From positions 1 through 58,459 of the IMG/VR virus record IMGVR_UViG_3300030012_001987: a stretch of 58,459 nucleotides of DNA, one strand, 5' to 3'. Shown in pieces: positions 32,749-40,474 of this stretch (position 1 is its first letter; the number at the start of each line of letters is the position of its first letter). The notes under the pieces are model-generated. The model was not told the origin of the DNA, made no database searches, and saw only the letters and a program-made list of their open reading frames with translations. Origin of the DNA: a virus. The position numbers were made by a program, and so were the translations under genes.

Positions 32749-33961
32749 TGGTAGACAGGAAGACACGACATCGTTCCTGATGCGTGTCAATGGTGTTAAA
32801 TGGAAACCCGGCATGAGTCCGAACAACTTTGGTGAGAGAACTCTGAGAGTTCCCCAATTGGATATAAGCAGTAGGTTCTCCAAGACCCTAGACCCCATGA
32901 CAGAGAACATCGCTTACACAATCAGGCAATGCTTGATTCCAAACACACACAGAAGAAGAAGCAGGTACTACTCTTACGACAATAGTGATTGGGACAAGTG
33001 GACTGCAATTATGACCTTCAAGAGAGATGATGGGGATGCCATGATATGGATACAGAAGAACAACACTGTGTATACCATGAACAGTCAGAGAATGTCATTG
33101 CACGACATATCACTAGCCTTGGCTAAGATAATCTTTAGGAGTGTGGTGGATAGAAGCGCAGTCAGTCTCGATGAGTACATAGACAGAGTGATTGAAACAC
33201 CACCACATGTGATGTATGCTCTAGAGAACAGAACGCCATACGTGTTTTGGGATGACGGTACGAAATGTGAAGTCAGAATCAACACGAAGTTGGTAGGCAA
33301 GAAGGATGTTGCACTTGAGATATCCGAAGGAGTATGGGGTTCGATGTCCGTATCAGAACTGAATACATTCGTGAACACGTTCGGAATGAACTCAAGCCGC
33401 TCCAAGAAGTGGTATCGAATATCACCCAAAAGACTCTGGACAGCACTCATGGGTGAAGAGCCATCAGAGAGTCAGAAGAAACTGATGATTGCATGGTTGC
33501 TACAGAATCGTACTCAGAAGATGGTCGAGGAGAGAGCATACGAGTTGGTCTACGAACTGGCCGATGAGTTTGAGAATATCCAAGTGGTGATACATGAGGG
33601 ATACATGGCTCTGTTCGTCAGGGGTATCCATGCTGATTGGATGATTGCTGATGCCAACAAAGGTTGGAAGAAAGGTCATCAGAATGTCAACACCTTCTAT
33701 TGGGATGGTCGCAAATGGGCAGGGCCGGTTTGCATTGACAACCTACATCACAACTCTAGCATTGGTGACCAACTCTCATCAAGAGCAATGATGCTGATGA
33801 ACGACAAAGGTGCTGGTGAGATGATATACACACTCAGGGGACTACAACCAATGGTGGACGAGTGGTATGGTAAGCATCGATACGATAGAGTCCTGATTCC
33901 CTATGACAAGAGGAAGGATTACAGATTCAAGCAGATACAACATGGAGCGTTGAACAAATGA
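32714..33961 (+). CDS. Unknown 415-residue protein
   Basis: From the ATG at 32714 (GGTGATTACT upstream; another ATG lies two codons on), overlapping the previous gene by 35 bases. Mixed alpha/beta protein with a basic Arg-rich loop (NTHRRRSRYYSYDN), several Trp-rich strands (DWDKWTAIMTFKRDDGD) and a C-terminal basic helix. No nucleotide-binding or nuclease motif is evident. Position between the reductase and TFB and the 4-base overlap with TFB suggest an early regulatory or replication role. Confidence 0.65.
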   Translation: MKMKFTIPRTGDGRQEDTTSFLMRVNGVKWKPGMSPNNFGERTLRVPQLDISSRFSKTLDPMTENIAYTIRQCLIPNTHRRRSRYYSYDNSDWDKWTAIMTFKRDDGDAMIWIQKNNTVYTMNSQRMSLHDISLALAKIIFRSVVDRSAVSLDEYIDRVIETPPHVMYALENRTPYVFWDDGTKCEVRINTKLVGKKDVALEISEGVWGSMSVSELNTFVNTFGMNSSRSKKWYRISPKRLWTALMGEEPSESQKKLMIAWLLQNRTQKMVEERAYELVYELADEFENIQVVIHEGYMALFVRGIHADWMIADANKGWKKGHQNVNTFYWDGRKWAGPVCIDNLHHNSSIGDQLSSRAMMLMNDKGAGEMIYTLRGLQPMVDEWYGKHRYDRVLIPYDKRKDYRFKQIQHGALNK

Positions 33962-34869
33962 ATCCTGTGACGATTGGTGAGTCATGCAAGGAATGTGGTA
34001 GCAAGGACTTCACCTACATCGAGAGATTGGGTGAGAAGACCTGTGACGAATGTGGGCTTGTGCTTGTAGTCAATCCATTTGAGGAAACGACGCATATGAT
34101 TGCGATAAACGACGATGACAAAAGAGGCAGGTCAACTGACCGCTTGGGTTCCATCATCAGGAAATCAGACGCATATGGTAACAAGGACAAGTTCGCTCTC
34201 TATAGGGAACAAGTCAGGAGTCAACCTGAATCTGAGACAGATAGAACGGCGAGACTGCTCATCAACAGCACACTCTCGTACTACAACGTGTCAAGGGACT
34301 TGAAGAAGAGAGCAGAGAAATACTATGAGATGATGAAACGAGATTTGTTTCGTGGTTTGGATGTAGAGAGGAGATGCGCCTCTCTCACATTCTATGTTCT
34401 CAAGGAAGCAGACATCGTATGTAACATACAGGAGCATTCTAGGAGAACGCTAGTGAGACAGAATGACATCTCAAGGTTCGCTAGGAAAATCGCTAGGCAT
34501 CAGAGGAACTCTACTGTGTTCATAACAAGGAACCATGAGCAGAGAGCGCAAACTCTGATGTCAAGAATGGATGTGGACATAGATGACTATTTCAGAGCGA
34601 ATGCATTGAGAGTTGTCGAGTATGTCTCAAGGCATGTAGAGTCATTGGATATGAGATTCGCTGACACCATGTTAGCGGCTTGCATTTGGATGACAGGTCA
34701 GATGATGAGTAGACATGATATAACACAGTCTGCCATATGCAAGCACTGGAACTCTTCGCACGTTGGTTTGAGGGGAGCAATGGTGACATTGTGCGATATA
34801 TTCCAAGTAGATAGGAAGACATTATTTGGTATGCAAGTCGAGGACTTCGTATCAGGTGTGCGCTATTGA
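33958..34869 (+). CDS. tfb: Transcription initiation factor TFB (TFIIB homologue)
   Basis: 303 residues. N-terminal zinc ribbon Cys10/13/29/32 (CKECGSKDF...CDECG), then the B-reader/linker region (DRLGSIIRKSDAYG), then two cyclin-like repeats (first about 85-180, second about 195-295). In archaea TFB joins TBP at the BRE/TATA and recruits RNA polymerase. A viral copy would redirect host polymerase to viral promoters or to selected promoter classes. The second repeat, which contacts BRE, is divergent, in line with an altered site preference. No viral TBP is seen, so host TBP is presumably used. Confidence 0.85.
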   Translation: MNPVTIGESCKECGSKDFTYIERLGEKTCDECGLVLVVNPFEETTHMIAINDDDKRGRSTDRLGSIIRKSDAYGNKDKFALYREQVRSQPESETDRTARLLINSTLSYYNVSRDLKKRAEKYYEMMKRDLFRGLDVERRCASLTFYVLKEADIVCNIQEHSRRTLVRQNDISRFARKIARHQRNSTVFITRNHEQRAQTLMSRMDVDIDDYFRANALRVVEYVSRHVESLDMRFADTMLAACIWMTGQMMSRHDITQSAICKHWNSSHVGLRGAMVTLCDIFQVDRKTLFGMQVEDFVSGVRY

Positions 34870-34976
34870 AAGGAGAGGAGTATTGCAAGTGTGGTAGGAA
34901 GAAGTATCGTCGTTCCTACACTGTATGCGATAGATGCTACTTGAGACAAAAGAGAGCAGAAAGACGGAGAACTTGA
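34866..34976 (+). CDS. 36-residue zinc-finger microprotein
   Basis: A TTG start overlapping the TFB stop gives KGEEYCKCGRKKYRRSYTVCDRCYLRQKRAERRRT, with CxC and CxxC pairs for one zinc and a very basic helix afterwards. The arrangement looks like a minimal nucleic-acid-binding finger. It is supported by the lack of any other gene in this gap and by the TGA-overlap pattern; the non-ATG start lowers confidence. Confidence 0.5.
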   Translation: MKGEEYCKCGRKKYRRSYTVCDRCYLRQKRAERRRT

Positions 34977-34977
34977 A

Positions 34978-35103
34978 ATGGGACTGGTCAAGGAGTTGTA
35001 TTTTGAGATGAAGGAAAGAGGATTGACCTTGACATTAAAACAATATATGGAGATGAAAAACAATGAGAAAGATAATGATAATAGGAGCAGGTGGAATAGG
35101 TAG
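34978..35103 (+). CDS. 41-residue helical peptide
   Basis: ATG at 34978, one base after the zinc-finger stop; reads MGLVKELYFEMKERGLTL and ends in a charged tail, overlapping the start of the ThiF-like gene by 41 bases. Its own start and length are plausible for this genome, but it could be only the spacer carrying the ribosome site (ATGGAGATG) for the next gene. Confidence 0.4.
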   Translation: MGLVKELYFEMKERGLTLTLKQYMEMKNNEKDNDNRSRWNR

Positions 35104-35662
35104 TTACCTCATTCACAACCTGAATAGAATAAACCAGAGATGCAGGACTGATAAGCCCGGTATACATCTATACGACATCACGGTGTTCGATGATGACACG
35201 GTTGAGAAGAGCAATCTTGGAAACCAGATGTACAGCGAACATGATGTTGGTCAGTTGAAGGTAGACACATGGTCTGCTAGTTGTAATGCACAGCCATATC
35301 AAGTCCTGCTTGACAAGCAACTAAAGGGATATGATTTGGTGGTTTGCTGTGCAGACAACCTTGCAGTACGTCGTCTTCTATACCGACAGGGGTATGGAGA
35401 CTCTGCTAAGATTAAGTGGCTAGATTTACGCGCACAGGGTAGGAATGCGGCACTTATCTCATACAAGGTGGATGAGAACTTGGTGGATGCTCTGCTGAGT
35501 GGGCCGGATGGTTCCTTCTCCTGTCAGGCAGAGGGTTGGGATGGTCTTGCATCCGAGATGAACGCGATGCACATGGCTATCGCTGGTATTGCGGCACAGT
35601 GGATTCAGAGATGGTGGAACGACCATGATGATGTGGCTGACAAGATAATTATGAATGTGTGA
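35063..35662 (+). CDS. E1-like activating enzyme (ThiF/MoeB superfamily)
   Basis: 199 residues. Rossmann nucleotide site GAGGIGS (8-14), then the E1 signature FDDDTVEKSNLGNQMY (41-56) with the acidic residues and Asn that bind ATP-Mg, the conserved Lys (LKVDTW), and CCADN. A later SFSCQAEG and helix NAMHMAIAGIAAQWI resemble the PRTRC-type ThiF proteins of plasmids and phages rather than host MoeB/UbaA. It would adenylate the C-terminal Gly of a ubiquitin-like protein; a separate catalytic Cys domain is lacking. Read with the Ubl at 30233 and the JAMM protease 0.8 kb downstream. Confidence 0.8.
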   Translation: MRKIMIIGAGGIGSYLIHNLNRINQRCRTDKPGIHLYDITVFDDDTVEKSNLGNQMYSEHDVGQLKVDTWSASCNAQPYQVLLDKQLKGYDLVVCCADNLAVRRLLYRQGYGDSAKIKWLDLRAQGRNAALISYKVDENLVDALLSGPDGSFSCQAEGWDGLASEMNAMHMAIAGIAAQWIQRWWNDHDDVADKIIMNV

Positions 35663-35666
35663 TAGT

Positions 35667-36221
35667 ATGCCTATAGGAGTAACGAAATTCAACCACAAGA
35701 AACTGAAAGAGGTTCTCTCTGAGTTCTTTGATAATATGAATGTCGGTGACATGTGTACGATGAATGAGATATTGGAATACCTAGCGACTGTACCGTTGGG
35801 TAGGATGAAAGACGTACATCCAAGAGCGGCGATATCAAACCGCAAAGTGGGCATAAAGCAACTGTATACGTCTAGAGATTACTTCGCTATGGCATGTAGA
35901 CAGTTACCAAACGTCGTAAGAGGAAGTCTCTACTCGCGTGGTAGCAAGTACATGATTCCACTGGTGTTGTTCGTCAAGACGAATGAGAACAGGGATACAG
36001 TCTGCTTCAACTGCGATGAGTACATCGTTGGTGGTGCTAAGGACTACGTTGCCACACACCCAAAGGGGAAGATGCCTGTGATTGCTAGGCACATCATGTG
36101 CAGGGAATGCTACATACATGAGGTGAAGATGTTCAATCCGTATGATACCGGGTATTTTCAACACTATGATGAACAATATGAGAACTGGGAAAAGAAAAGA
36201 GAATGGAGTGAGGAAGAATGA
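35667..36221 (+). CDS. Zinc-binding protein between E1 and JAMM genes
   Basis: 184 residues from the ATG at 35667. The first 90 residues are helical and look like a winged helix (VGDMCTMNEILEYLATVPLG). The second half carries CFNCDEY and CRECYIHE, a treble-clef-like zinc site, with basic residues between. It ends WSEEE. It might be a substrate, adaptor or E2/E3-like partner of the flanking Ubl system; no catalytic Cys can be assigned. Alternatively a transcription regulator. Confidence 0.6.
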   Translation: MPIGVTKFNHKKLKEVLSEFFDNMNVGDMCTMNEILEYLATVPLGRMKDVHPRAAISNRKVGIKQLYTSRDYFAMACRQLPNVVRGSLYSRGSKYMIPLVLFVKTNENRDTVCFNCDEYIVGGAKDYVATHPKGKMPVIARHIMCRECYIHEVKMFNPYDTGYFQHYDEQYENWEKKREWSEEE

Positions 36222-36460
36222 GTAAAGAAGATAGTAACATAGATGATTTAACAGAGGAAGATTTGGATAAAATAATGACTATAATATCCACGGATGGGTA
36301 TTATCTGCAAGCAGAGATAGTGAAGGTGACATGTCCTGTTTGCGGAGAGGAGTTCTTGGGAACGAAGAGACATGCTGGTGGTTTCATAGTGGGACACCAA
36401 GCATACCATGAGTTCCAGAACAATCAAGACGCACTAATGGTGCAAATGGGAGGACAATAA
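36218..36460 (+). CDS. Small C2H2-type zinc-finger protein
   Basis: 80 residues. Acidic helical first half (NIDDLTEEDLDKIMTII), then CPVCGEEFLGTKRHAGGFIVGHQAYH, giving two Cys and several His in a C2H2-like spacing. It overlaps the previous stop as ATGA. A DNA-, RNA- or protein-binding adaptor is possible. It is embedded between the E1-like and JAMM genes. Confidence 0.65.
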   Translation: MSKEDSNIDDLTEEDLDKIMTIISTDGYYLQAEIVKVTCPVCGEEFLGTKRHAGGFIVGHQAYHEFQNNQDALMVQMGGQ

Positions 36461-36461
36461 A

Positions 36462-37121
36462 ATGAATGAATATGAGAAAAAAGAAGATAAGACAAGACTG
36501 GACATAAAGGTAAGTGGTAGTAGCATGGATGAAAACAACACAGGGGTTGTACCGAGAGGACCGTATAATGAGATTGATTTGGAAGTAAAGAATCCACATT
36601 GGAAAGATAACATTAGGGAGGCTTACAAACAGATGAAGGATGATATCGTCTGGTTGTATCCTAACAATACGACTGAGACTTTCCTCAGTGTGATTTGGAA
36701 TGCATCGAAGAAGGCATTCGACATACCAAGAGAAGTACAGGTGATGGTGGATGCGAATGAGAACCTGTACATCAGTTACGGGACACCCGGTTTCGTATCC
36801 TTTGAGGGACACGAAGACGAGTTAATCAATGGCGCACCGATGAAGTTGCCCATCAAATGCTGGATACACACACATCCTTTCGGTACTGCCTTTTGGAGCA
36901 TGACCGATTGGAAATCTTTGAAAACGTGGCAACCTGTCCTAGACTCGGCTATCGTACTAGGTGACAACGAGTATCTTGCTTATGACTTGAAGACCAAGAT
37001 TGGCAAGAAGGTGTTATTCGGTTTGATGGAGCCACCGGAGACAGTGATAGACTACAAGACAGAGGAAGAGGAACTGTCTGTAATAGAAATAGATGAACAA
37101 ATAAAAAAGGAGGAGGAATGA
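36462..37121 (+). CDS. JAMM/MPN+ metalloprotease (JAB domain)
   Basis: 219 residues. The zinc-protease motif is intact: upstream Glu in TETFLSVIWN (about 72), then His136-Thr-His138-Pro (CWIHTHPF) and Ser146-x-x-Asp149 (SMTDW). JAMM enzymes cut isopeptide or peptide bonds after ubiquitin-like proteins (archaeal HvJAMM, bacterial JAB in Ubl operons). Here it could mature the Ubl by removing Ser-Leu after Gly-Gly or strip the Ubl from targets. The first 60 residues are charged and the C terminus ends IKKEEE. Confidence 0.8.
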   Translation: MNEYEKKEDKTRLDIKVSGSSMDENNTGVVPRGPYNEIDLEVKNPHWKDNIREAYKQMKDDIVWLYPNNTTETFLSVIWNASKKAFDIPREVQVMVDANENLYISYGTPGFVSFEGHEDELINGAPMKLPIKCWIHTHPFGTAFWSMTDWKSLKTWQPVLDSAIVLGDNEYLAYDLKTKIGKKVLFGLMEPPETVIDYKTEEEELSVIEIDEQIKKEEE

Positions 37122-37123
37122 AA

Positions 37124-37213
37124 ATGAGAAGAATAACCGGAGAAAACACAAGACAAACAACGCTGGAAGAATACGGGTTTACTTTTACAAAGAAAACCGA
37201 AGAGGAGGAATAA
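37124..37213 (+). CDS. 29-residue peptide with PCNA-interaction motif
   Basis: From the ATG at 37124, spaced from AGGAGGAATGAAA in the pattern used by neighbours: MRRITGENTRQTTLEEYGF followed by a basic/acidic tail. QTTLEEYGF fits the PIP-box form Q-x-x-L-x-x-aromatic-x-aromatic. Beyond the motif there is almost nothing, as in known small PCNA inhibitors of archaea. Stop TAA 2 bases before the next ATG. Could bind viral or host PCNA. Confidence 0.55.
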   Translation: MRRITGENTRQTTLEEYGFTFTKKTEEEE

Positions 37214-37215
37214 AC

Positions 37216-37599
37216 ATGAGGAGTTTGGTAATACTACTTCTCGTATCATCCTCTCTTGCTGGATGTGCAGAGATGATACCTGACCCACCAGTTGAGGGTA
37301 ATGACCCAATCTGGACTACGGAGTATCACAACTTCACATACGAGGATACCAACAACAGTACAATGCCAGTCATCACGTTTGGTGACAATGGCACGTTGGT
37401 AGAGATATTCTCTGCTAGTGCGATACTGCACAACGAGACAGTCAACTTGACTGTTGACATGAAGCCGTTCTTCTCGGTGAACAACGTATCTTTCCAACAG
37501 GGACATGCACCCACCATGGGTGAAGTCACGTTGAGTCTGATAGAACTGAGAGGATATGACTACAACTGCACAGTTGTCTATAGGTTGTGGGAACTGTGA
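37216..37599 (+). CDS. Secreted lipoprotein with many N-glycosylation sequons
   Basis: 127 residues. Signal peptide MRSLVILLLVSSSLAGC with lipobox LAGC, so Cys17 would be lipid-anchored on the outside of the cell. The mature part is beta-rich and has at least seven N-x-S/T sequons (NFT, NNS/NST, NGT, NET, NLT, NVS, NCT). A virus-encoded, glycosylated cell-surface protein is typical of receptor masking or superinfection exclusion. Ends NCTVVYRLWEL. No homologue recognised. Confidence 0.75.
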   Translation: MRSLVILLLVSSSLAGCAEMIPDPPVEGNDPIWTTEYHNFTYEDTNNSTMPVITFGDNGTLVEIFSASAILHNETVNLTVDMKPFFSVNNVSFQQGHAPTMGEVTLSLIELRGYDYNCTVVYRLWEL

Positions 37600-37997
37600 A
37601 ACGAGCCGTGACTGTTAGATTCCCTGCACCATTACCTGCTGAGATTCCCTGCCCGATATGTGAGGGCAACAAGTGTAAAGTTTGTAAGATGCAAGGAAGA
37701 ATCGAGGTCACGGTTGATGCCAAGGTTCCTATCCACAGACATCTGATAGTTCAGTATGTTGCTGAGAATCTCGGTGATATCTCTTTTGAACTGACTAAGC
37801 ACTTCGGTCTGGTTCCCGATGTTGAGACAGAGGATATGTTTCAAGTCGGAGATAGCACATACGAACTAGTCAAGATTAGCAGTCTAGGTGGTGTGTGTTG
37901 GGTGGCTCATAGAGTGGATGAGTTGGAGTCACCTAGATACTTCAAGTCACTGAAACAACTACAGGAATTCAAAGGAGGAATACAAGATGGACAATGA
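37596..37997 (+). CDS. Zinc-binding protein with DnaJ-like Cys repeats
   Basis: 133 residues from a GTG at 37596 overlapping the lipoprotein stop (an upstream GTG at 37587 adds three residues). Residues 15-40 have IPCPICEGNKCKVCKMQG, two CxxC pairs in the arrangement of DnaJ-type zinc repeats. The rest is a mixed alpha/beta domain without known motif. Its 3' end overlaps the PC4-like gene by 11 bases and contains that gene's ribosome site (AAAGGAGGAATACAAG). Confidence 0.6.
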   Translation: MKRAVTVRFPAPLPAEIPCPICEGNKCKVCKMQGRIEVTVDAKVPIHRHLIVQYVAENLGDISFELTKHFGLVPDVETEDMFQVGDSTYELVKISSLGGVCWVAHRVDELESPRYFKSLKQLQEFKGGIQDGQ

Positions 37998-38208
37998 TGA
38001 TTGGAAGATAATAGCAAGAATACAGAGAGACTCAAACAACGAAGTTATCGTGAAGAGCGGCAAGTATTGGAAGTTGGATGTAGTTGACCTGAGATGGTTC
38101 AACAACGGAAAGCCCACCAAGAAAGGACTGAGAGTGAACATGGAAGAAGCAGTGTTGCTCTCAAAGGCTCTGAATAAGATAGTGGATGATATAGATGACA
38201 CTGAGTAA
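37987..38208 (+). CDS. PC4/YdbC-like ssDNA-binding protein
   Basis: 73 residues. Strand-rich start (DWKIIARIQRDSNNEVIV), then GKYWKLDVVDLRWFNNGKPTKKGLRVNMEEA and a C-terminal dimer helix (LLSKALNKIV). The order 'strand, K-Y-W-K, D-R-x-F, G-K-P-x-K-G-L, helix' is that of PC4-type coactivators and their bacterial YdbC relatives, which bind melted DNA. It could assist viral transcription together with TFB or protect ssDNA at the fork. It overlaps the ligase gene by 14 bases. Confidence 0.7.
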   Translation: MDNDDWKIIARIQRDSNNEVIVKSGKYWKLDVVDLRWFNNGKPTKKGLRVNMEEAVLLSKALNKIVDDIDDTE

Positions 38209-39724
38209 GTTCAGCAGACTGTGTGAAGTATTGGAGAAGCAGAAGCCTACGAAGAAGAGACAGACTCTATCGGAGAACCTGTCCTCCTTCTCTGATGGTG
38301 AGTTGCTTGTTCGCATACTGTGCGAGGAGTACGAATCCAATAACATCGGAGAGAAGACAGCGAGGAAGTGGATAGCCACATCCTTCGGCATCTTCGATGA
38401 GGAAGTAGCAGAGGCAGAGAGAACTTGGTCTGATATCGGAGAGGGGATGAATCAGTTCATTGGATTGGACAAGGAGGATTCTGACATCTCATTGAAGACA
38501 CTGATGAGTCTGTTGACGATGGATTGTGCTAGAAGCGATGGATATTCCTACCAGTTGTTCAAGGAATCTGTCAACAAGATGTCCGGACTAGAACTCAAGT
38601 GGTTCCTACGATACTGGTTGAGAACACCGAGAAACGGCGTATCAGTATCCACAGTGGAGAAAGCACTAGCAGATTACTTCTCTGATAAGGATGTATTGCT
38701 TTACGGTAAGTTCCACAAGGCTTCGATTGTCTATAGGTATCTCGTCAACGACCAAACCCCACCATGTACAGTTTTACATGGGGGGTTCATACCTTGCGTT
38801 TTGGCAAAGCCCTTCAATGGTAAGATTCCAGAACACTATCACCTTGATGTGAAGTATGACGGCAATAGATACCAGATACACAGGATGGATGATAGTGTCA
38901 TCATATTCAATCGAAAGGGCAATGTTGTCACTGAGCAGTATCCTGATGTGGTTGACATAGTGAAGAAGTTCAATGCGCATCAGTTCATCATTGACACTGA
39001 GATATACCCTATTGATAGCAGGGGTAGACCTGCTGAACACAAGTTGCTTGCGAAGAGAGTACATTCCAAGGACAAAGCCATGGCTGTTCGTGAGTGTCCT
39101 GTCAATCTCGCTATCTTCGATGTGTTGTATTACATGGAAGAGCCGATGATTGACAAGCCATACAAAACGAGGCTAGGTTATGTCGAGGACTTCCCAAGTG
39201 AGTACCGAGCCATATCATGGGACAACAATCACTCAATCGAAGCCGCTTACAACATAGCGATAAGTTTGGGATATGAGGGTGTTATGATAAAGGACAAGAC
39301 TACATCATACGATGTTGGTAAGAGGTCTAATACGATTCTCAAACACAAGCCAGCAAGAATAGAACTGGATGTCGTCATCACTTCTGCCAAGTATGGACAA
39401 GGCAAGAGGTCAGATGTGTTCGGTTCGTTTGGTATCTCAGTCAACGATGGTTATGGGCAGTTCACTGAGATAGGTTCAGTCGGCAGTGGGTTCTCTGATA
39501 CGGACTTGATGTTATTAACTACAGAATTGAAGAGGATTGTGGATGTGTATGATAACAACACGTTCCACTTCCTTCCTAGAGTGGTTATTGAGATAACAGC
39601 CGATTTGATAACTAGGGATGCTGATGGTAAATACTCCGTCAGGTTCCCAAGAGTAAAGAGAATCAGAAGGGACAAGTATGTATCAGACATCAACAAGATG
39701 GAAGACGTTGTAGCATTGGCATAA
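38195..39724 (+). CDS. lig: ATP-dependent DNA ligase
   Basis: 509 residues, close to archaeal/eukaryal replicative ligases. N-terminal helical DNA-binding domain (about 1-190), adenylation domain with the nucleotidyl-Lys motif HLDVKYDGNR (Lys220), FIIDTEIYP, EGVMIKDKTT (motif IV) and ILKHKP (motif V), then an OB domain to the end. It seals Okazaki fragments. No obvious PIP box at either end. Confidence 0.9.
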   Translation: MTLSKFSRLCEVLEKQKPTKKRQTLSENLSSFSDGELLVRILCEEYESNNIGEKTARKWIATSFGIFDEEVAEAERTWSDIGEGMNQFIGLDKEDSDISLKTLMSLLTMDCARSDGYSYQLFKESVNKMSGLELKWFLRYWLRTPRNGVSVSTVEKALADYFSDKDVLLYGKFHKASIVYRYLVNDQTPPCTVLHGGFIPCVLAKPFNGKIPEHYHLDVKYDGNRYQIHRMDDSVIIFNRKGNVVTEQYPDVVDIVKKFNAHQFIIDTEIYPIDSRGRPAEHKLLAKRVHSKDKAMAVRECPVNLAIFDVLYYMEEPMIDKPYKTRLGYVEDFPSEYRAISWDNNHSIEAAYNIAISLGYEGVMIKDKTTSYDVGKRSNTILKHKPARIELDVVITSAKYGQGKRSDVFGSFGISVNDGYGQFTEIGSVGSGFSDTDLMLLTTELKRIVDVYDNNTFHFLPRVVIEITADLITRDADGKYSVRFPRVKRIRRDKYVSDINKMEDVVALA

Positions 39725-39749
39725 AATATTAATACCAATTTGCAGACGA

Positions 39750-40151
39750 TTGCTTGTGTTTAACAAAGACCAACTGCAAGGCATTATGCTTGCATCTAGC
39801 ATACCAGAAGTCATTGTTGCAAGAGACAATGGTGTGAGGTTAGGTTATCGCGTTAGACTACGAATATCTTTGAGAGGACATAGCGTGTTTCTCTCAGCGA
39901 TACAACGCTCACTGTTGCAATATGAGATAGATGCTACATACAAGGAGAAGGAAAGTAAGGCTAGACCAAGGCCGATACTACTAGTCAATGGACTAGAAAA
40001 CGTAGACAAGGTTTGTGGGCAATTGATACCCGACTTGCCTTGTAACCCATTTTGGCATGTCTTCCAAGATATATTGGAGATGTGTCAGAATGGAGAACAC
40101 CTGACACAGAAGGGTCTTGACAAGATATTGGAATTGAAGGGGTTCACATGA
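39750..40151 (+). CDS. Small LAGLIDADG-like homing endonuclease relative
   Basis: 133 residues from a TTG (or 131 from GTG at 39756); no good ribosome site, and a 25-base AT-rich gap separates it from the ligase. The pattern GYRVRLRISLRGHSVFLSAIQRSLL, then PILLVNGLENVDKV, and the end GEHLTQKGLDKILELKG is that of small LAGLIDADG endonucleases found near phage and archaeal genes, although the acidic catalytic residue is not clear, so it may be inactive. It probably inserted between ligase and the zinc protein. Confidence 0.55.
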   Translation: MLVFNKDQLQGIMLASSIPEVIVARDNGVRLGYRVRLRISLRGHSVFLSAIQRSLLQYEIDATYKEKESKARPRPILLVNGLENVDKVCGQLIPDLPCNPFWHVFQDILEMCQNGEHLTQKGLDKILELKGFT

Positions 40152-40474
40152 AGTGGTGTCCACGTTGCAATCTTCGCCCTGCTTCAACAGGGGAACTATG
40201 TGGTGCATGTCATGTGACTGTTACCTTGAATAAAAAAAAGGTAGATACTATCACTGATGAAGAGATAATAGAACACCACATATTTGAGAGAGTCAAGCGT
40301 GGTTGTGTAGAGTGTGGTAACAATGACTTCGGTTATCAGGCTGGTGTGAAGGAAGAGAACAATTTGAAGTGGTATATACTTCAAGTTCACTGTGATAAGT
40401 GTGAAGCGAAGTACGAAGAAATAATGGAAGTGAGGGTTATAGATGAGCCTAATGAAAACGATGAATCAGAATAG
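40148..40474 (+). CDS. Double zinc-ribbon protein
   Basis: 108 residues. CPRCN...CGACH near the N terminus and CVECGNND...CDKCEA in the second half give two zinc sites. Between them is an acidic helix. The C terminus is acidic (IDEPNENDESE) and contains the start of the next gene. Likely a nucleic-acid- or polymerase-binding accessory protein; no family recognised. Confidence 0.65.
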   Translation: MKWCPRCNLRPASTGELCGACHVTVTLNKKKVDTITDEEIIEHHIFERVKRGCVECGNNDFGYQAGVKEENNLKWYILQVHCDKCEAKYEEIMEVRVIDEPNENDESE

